A stretch of 64,000 nt of DNA. It comes from Sporosarcina sp. ACRSM. GTDB taxonomy: Bacteria > Bacillota > Bacilli > Bacillales_A > Planococcaceae. Positions 61,578-64,000 of this stretch are shown one piece after another. Location: NCBI RefSeq assembly GCF_022346545.1, contig NZ_JAKRNU010000006.1:124001-188000 (forward strand), read 5' to 3'. Under the pieces are notes generated by a model that was not told where the DNA came from, made no database searches, and saw nothing but the letters and a program-made list of their open reading frames with translations. A program made the translations under genes and the position numbers. Position 1 is the stretch's first letter; every line of letters begins with the position of its first letter.

Positions 61578-61720
61578 ATAATACTTGTAGAATGGTCCCA
61601 CTTTAATGAAACAGTAGATCATGATGAGATATAATCTTAAGCGTTACATTAAACTGTTGGCATTCACCTTACAATATTGTCTGAACGCTTATTTACAATC
61701 ACCTCCTGTAAATGTTTTAA

Positions 61721-61774
61721 GTATAGATAAATTCTAATTGTAATCGCCTATATAAACTATTAACCCATTAACAT
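61721..61774 (-). promoter_or_regulatory. GTTAA-type box upstream of the indole-type operon
   Basis: CTATTAACCCATTAACAT at 61757-61774. TAGAAT (61732-61737) gives a centre-to-minus-10 distance of 28.5 bp; TATACT (61721-61726) is a better hexamer but would put the box near -51. Confidence 0.52.
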
Positions 61775-62090
61775 ATTTTTCACATTTCCACCTATTCTAA
61801 TTTTTCTAACTATAAATTCGACATCTCGAAATATTACCATAAAAACTTTTACAAAAAGTTCAGTCTAAAATTAAGCTTACAAAATACGGCTACTGATATT
61901 TTTTGTTAAGATTTTTCAAAGTCTATGGATTGGAATTATGTACTGATCGAACGGATAGCTAGTAATATAAACAAAAAAGCGACATACCGCTTAACATTAA
62001 ACGACATGCCACCTTTGTTATAGTCAATACTATTTTAATAATTATTGAGTAAATTATTTTTCCACCGACAGACTCACCATAAGATTTATC

Positions 62091-62283
62091 AATTACGCCT
62101 CGGCGTAATTGCGTCCAGATTTTGAATCGAGCTTGCTCGATTAACTCCTTTCAAAATCTGTGACATCCGCCGGAGGCTTTATCTTCGTTCAGCGGGCGTT
62201 TGAACACCCGCTGAACAGGAAACCAAAACCGCATTCATCTCTCCACCTACAGAGGTGGGAGTCTTCTGCTGAATGAAGATAAC
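62091..62283 (+). repeat. structured intergenic repeat, copy 3
   Basis: 193 nt. Same blocks as copies 1 and 2 with compensatory changes: AATTACGCC/GGCGTAATT, AATCGAGC/GCTCGATT inside CAGATTTTGAA/TTCAAAATCTG, GACATCCGCCGGAGGCTT, GTTCAGCGGG/CCCGCTGAAC, CCACCT/AGGTGG, end CTTCTGCTGAATGAAG which can pair with internal ATCTTCGTTCAGCGG. Confidence 0.78.
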
Positions 62284-62502
62284 ACTTTCTTCCAAAGTCT
62301 TAAACTCTCGACAAAAGCGTTGCTCTGAATTGCAGTAACCTCTATCTGAGATTCTCAAATCAATAGGAGATAATAGACTTACTCTGATTTCGAGTCATTT
62401 TTTACTCAACCCAATAGCTATAAAGGCATGCACTTCTGTTAAGTCAACTTGTCATTTAGGTAATTTTAAAAAATGTTAAATTACATAAAGAACACCATTA
62501 TA

Positions 62503-63105
62503 TTAGAGAGCGCTTACATATTTCTGTAAGGTTTCTCGACATTGGATAAAAAATCCACCCTTTGTCTTTGATATAAGCTTTTTTTCCATCCAAATCTTCA
62601 TGATCTTGTAAACAGTAATCCGAGTCAATCCTGTATAGTTGGATAATTGCTGCTGATTAAGAGGGATTTCACAACTATTGTATTTGCGACTTATTTCCAA
62701 AATAGAATTTGCCAATTGCTCTTCTACAGAAAGAGATTTATGTTGAATAATACCTCCGAGCAGTTTTAATTTGTCGATCATTGAATTATAAAATAGAGAA
62801 CGGATTTCTTCATCGCCCATAACAAGATCTTGAAATTGTCGATCCGTGAAAGAATAGATAACAGAATTCTCCAAAGCTACCGCCGAATTTATATACGTTT
62901 TTTTTCCCATAGAATGTTCTCCAAATATTTGGCCACAATCTTGAATCTCAAGAATCCTTTCTCTTTCATCAAAAACTTTCATACTGATTTTTATTTTACC
63001 GTCAAACAATAAGTAGAAACCATCTCCCATTTGTCCTTGCTCATAGATGACTGTATTCTTTTTCACAAATATTCTTCTAGCCTCTTTTACATTAAACTGT
63101 GCCAT
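62503..63105 (-). CDS. Crp/Fnr family transcriptional regulator 4
   Basis: 200-residue regulator: RRIFVKKNTVIYEQGQMGDG beta-roll, recognition segment QLSNYTGLTRITVYKIMKIW near residue 165. ATG 63105 with GGAGG 6 nt upstream is used; an upstream in-frame ATG precedes the RBS. No Fe-S cysteines and Ile at the CRP Glu181 position. Divergent from crp-5. Candidate regulator of the adjacent indole-type operon. Confidence 0.87.
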   Translation of the reverse strand: MAQFNVKEARRIFVKKNTVIYEQGQMGDGFYLLFDGKIKISMKVFDERERILEIQDCGQIFGEHSMGKKTYINSAVALENSVIYSFTDRQFQDLVMGDEEIRSLFYNSMIDKLKLLGGIIQHKSLSVEEQLANSILEISRKYNSCEIPLNQQQLSNYTGLTRITVYKIMKIWMEKKLISKTKGGFFIQCRETLQKYVSAL

Positions 63106-63133
63106 GGAAATCCTCCTACCATTTTTATATTTC

Positions 63134-63161
63134 ATTATAAGAAATCAAAACATTTTTTCAA
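63134..63161 (-). promoter_or_regulatory. crp-4 promoter
   Basis: TTGAAA (63156-63161), 16-bp spacer, TATAAT (63134-63139) on the minus strand, about 20 nt before the RBS. No GTTAA box at -41. Confidence 0.6.
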
Positions 63162-63412
63162 CGTTATTTCAGTTTGAATATTACGACTATTTTAAATCCA
63201 TTTCAGTATACTCCTCCAATGTTTTAAGCTGCTCTGATTTTAAGCAATTAGATTATAGACATTCTCTGTTAACATAATAGTACGTTATTCTAATTCCTGC
63301 TATTGAAATTATCAATATTATCAAATAAAATGTTGAAAAGTGCTCTGATAGTTAATTGCTTAAATTACATCTATACGAATTGTTTACTAATTTATTGTAG
63401 AGGTGATAGGAA

Positions 63413-64000
63413 ATGGATGACACAAATCATGCATGGGAAACTTTCATAGCAAAAGGGTATGGAAAACAAATGATTTTCAAAAAAAAGACTTTCTTGTATC
63501 ATCAAGGTGAAATCGGAAACGGATTTTACTACCTTAAAAAAGGAATTGTAAAAATCAGCTTATTATCCAAGGAGGGAAGCGAAAGAGATATCGATTACGT
63601 AACACCCGGGAATTTACTAGGTGAACAAGGTTTTAATAATGGTCCCTATTTTACAACGGCTACTATTACAGTACCGTCTACACTTTACTTTTTTTCGAAA
63701 CTAGAATTCGATCGACTGTGCGGGGAAATACCTGAAGCTGCAAACATCTTTATGGACTCTTTAATTAATAAAATCCGATTATTGGCAGATGCCACGACCA
63801 TTTTAAATGCCCCTGCCGAATATCGACTTGCCCATTTTTTATATAAGCTTTACAAACAGGAAAATGAGCCTTCTCTATCGATTAACCAGGTCGCCCTTGC
63901 TAGATTTATAGGCACGTCACGAATTACCGTGTATAAGATACTAAATGAGTGGAAAGATGAAGGATTGATTGAACATCACAAAGGCAATCTACATTTATTG
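63413..64000 (+). CDS. Crp/Fnr family transcriptional regulator 5, truncated by window edge
   Basis: The frame is open from ATG 63413 (GAGGTG 8 nt upstream) to the right edge, 196 codons, so only the last few residues are missing. The translation shows KKKTFLYHQGEIGNGFYYLK in the beta-roll and ALARFIGTSRITVYKILNEW as recognition helix, closest to crp-2 and crp-3. A degenerate GTTAA-TTGC-TTAAA palindrome at 63351-63364 lies about 50 nt upstream. Divergent from crp-4 across 307 nt that hold only their promoters. Confidence 0.86.
   Translation, partial: MDDTNHAWETFIAKGYGKQMIFKKKTFLYHQGEIGNGFYYLKKGIVKISLLSKEGSERDIDYVTPGNLLGEQGFNNGPYFTTATITVPSTLYFFSKLEFDRLCGEIPEAANIFMDSLINKIRLLADATTILNAPAEYRLAHFLYKLYKQENEPSLSINQVALARFIGTSRITVYKILNEWKDEGLIEHHKGNLHLL

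Larger units (their letters stand above)
61463..62502. other. 1,040-nt regulatory intergenic region
   Basis: No gene supported. From right to left it holds repeat copy 3 (62091-62283), a GTTAA box (61757-61774) with possible -10 hexamers, an RBS-like GGAGG (minus, 61703-61707) followed by TTG-TAA, and a perfect cre site (61564-61577). A GTTAAGATT sequence near 61905 is a weak half-site. Confidence 0.6.

Noticed and set aside
61690..61715. Possible leader peptide after the RBS-like GGAGG in the indole-operon leader
   Set aside because: The only nearby starts run straight into a stop (TTG-TAA) or overlap the RBS; no peptide supported.
1..64000. CRISPR arrays, rRNA/tRNA genes, prophage or intact insertion sequences
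   Set aside because: Searched for by eye; no regularly spaced repeats, no tRNA/rRNA signatures and no transposase or phage genes were seen.

Overview
The window reads as chromosome of a low-GC, Gram-positive, spore-former-type Bacillales bacterium. The phenylalanine dehydrogenase at the left end closely resembles the Lysinibacillus/Sporosarcina enzymes, ribosome binding sites are strong GGAGG types, TTG/GTG starts are frequent, CcpA-type cre sites occur, and terminators are simple hairpin/T-run structures. Genus-level placement (Planococcaceae/Bacillaceae) is inference. No rRNA, tRNA, CRISPR array, phage or intact transposase gene was seen. Almost every gene belongs to uptake, catabolism or regulation of aromatic and N-heteroaromatic compounds, so the window looks like a catabolic island of at least 64 kb.

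Layout. 0-6.7 kb: phenylalanine-catabolism genes (E1-alpha dehydrogenase subunit, phenylalanine dehydrogenase, hotdog thioesterase), GntR and LysR regulators, an AbrB-type membrane protein and an MFS gene with a 5' nonsense codon. 6.8-14.7 kb: a complete 3-hydroxyanthranilate meta-cleavage operon (3,4-dioxygenase, ACMS decarboxylase, 2-aminomuconate semialdehyde dehydrogenase, RidA-type deaminase, 2-oxopentenoate hydratase, 4-oxalocrotonate decarboxylase, tautomerase), a TetR regulator and kynureninase. 14.8-29.6 kb: amino-acid permease, isochorismatase-family hydrolase, MFS transporters, alpha/beta hydrolase, two paralogous IclR regulators, an HpaB/HpaC-type flavin monooxygenase pair (probably anthranilate 3-monooxygenase) and a TRAP transporter. 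29.7-36.5 kb: two family III CoA-transferases, a DUF35 protein and a thiolase-like protein (a module arranged like bbsEF/bbsAB), a Crp/Fnr regulator and an MFS transporter. 36.8-41.6 kb: RidA, a cyclase-family hydrolase, a ThDP decarboxylase and an aldehyde dehydrogenase. 42.2-64 kb: four Crp/Fnr regulators, two paralogous acyl-CoA-dehydrogenase-fold oxygenases, flavin reductase, FAD oxidoreductase, sulfatase with its formylglycine-generating enzyme, VOC protein, UbiX/UbiD, a second TRAP transporter, an SDR and a small alpha/beta-barrel-like protein.

How it may work together (inference from gene content). The oxygenase, SDR and 100-aa protein of the 58.9-61.5 kb operon, with the flavin reductase at 43.7 kb, match in type the four-protein indole-to-anthranilate route described for Acinetobacter (iif genes). 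UbiD/UbiX and a TRAP transporter in the same operon would supply indole from indole-3-carboxylate. The cyclase-family hydrolase, ThDP decarboxylase and aldehyde dehydrogenase form a plausible isatin -> isatinate -> 2-aminobenzaldehyde -> anthranilate branch. Sulfatase and FGE could feed in indoxyl sulfate. Kynureninase provides another entry to anthranilate. All branches would converge on the HpaB-type monooxygenase and the 3-hydroxyanthranilate operon. The last two enzymes of that pathway (4-hydroxy-2-oxovalerate aldolase and acetaldehyde dehydrogenase) are not in the window.

Regulation visible in the DNA. A palindrome GTTAA-N4-TTAAC (FNR-box geometry) recurs upstream of six or seven transcription units between 39.9 and 61.8 kb, typically with its centre close to -41.5 relative to a plausible -10; the resident Crp/Fnr proteins are the obvious candidates to bind it. 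A second palindrome, TTTCAYANTGTGAAA, lies upstream of both iclR genes, the first TRAP operon and the 3-hydroxyanthranilate operon. A third, TGAC-N5-GTCA, overlaps the -35 region of the kynureninase and permease promoters. Three copies of an intergenic structured repeat with compensatory base changes (27.5, 52.7 and 62.1 kb) are the only mobile-element-like sequences.
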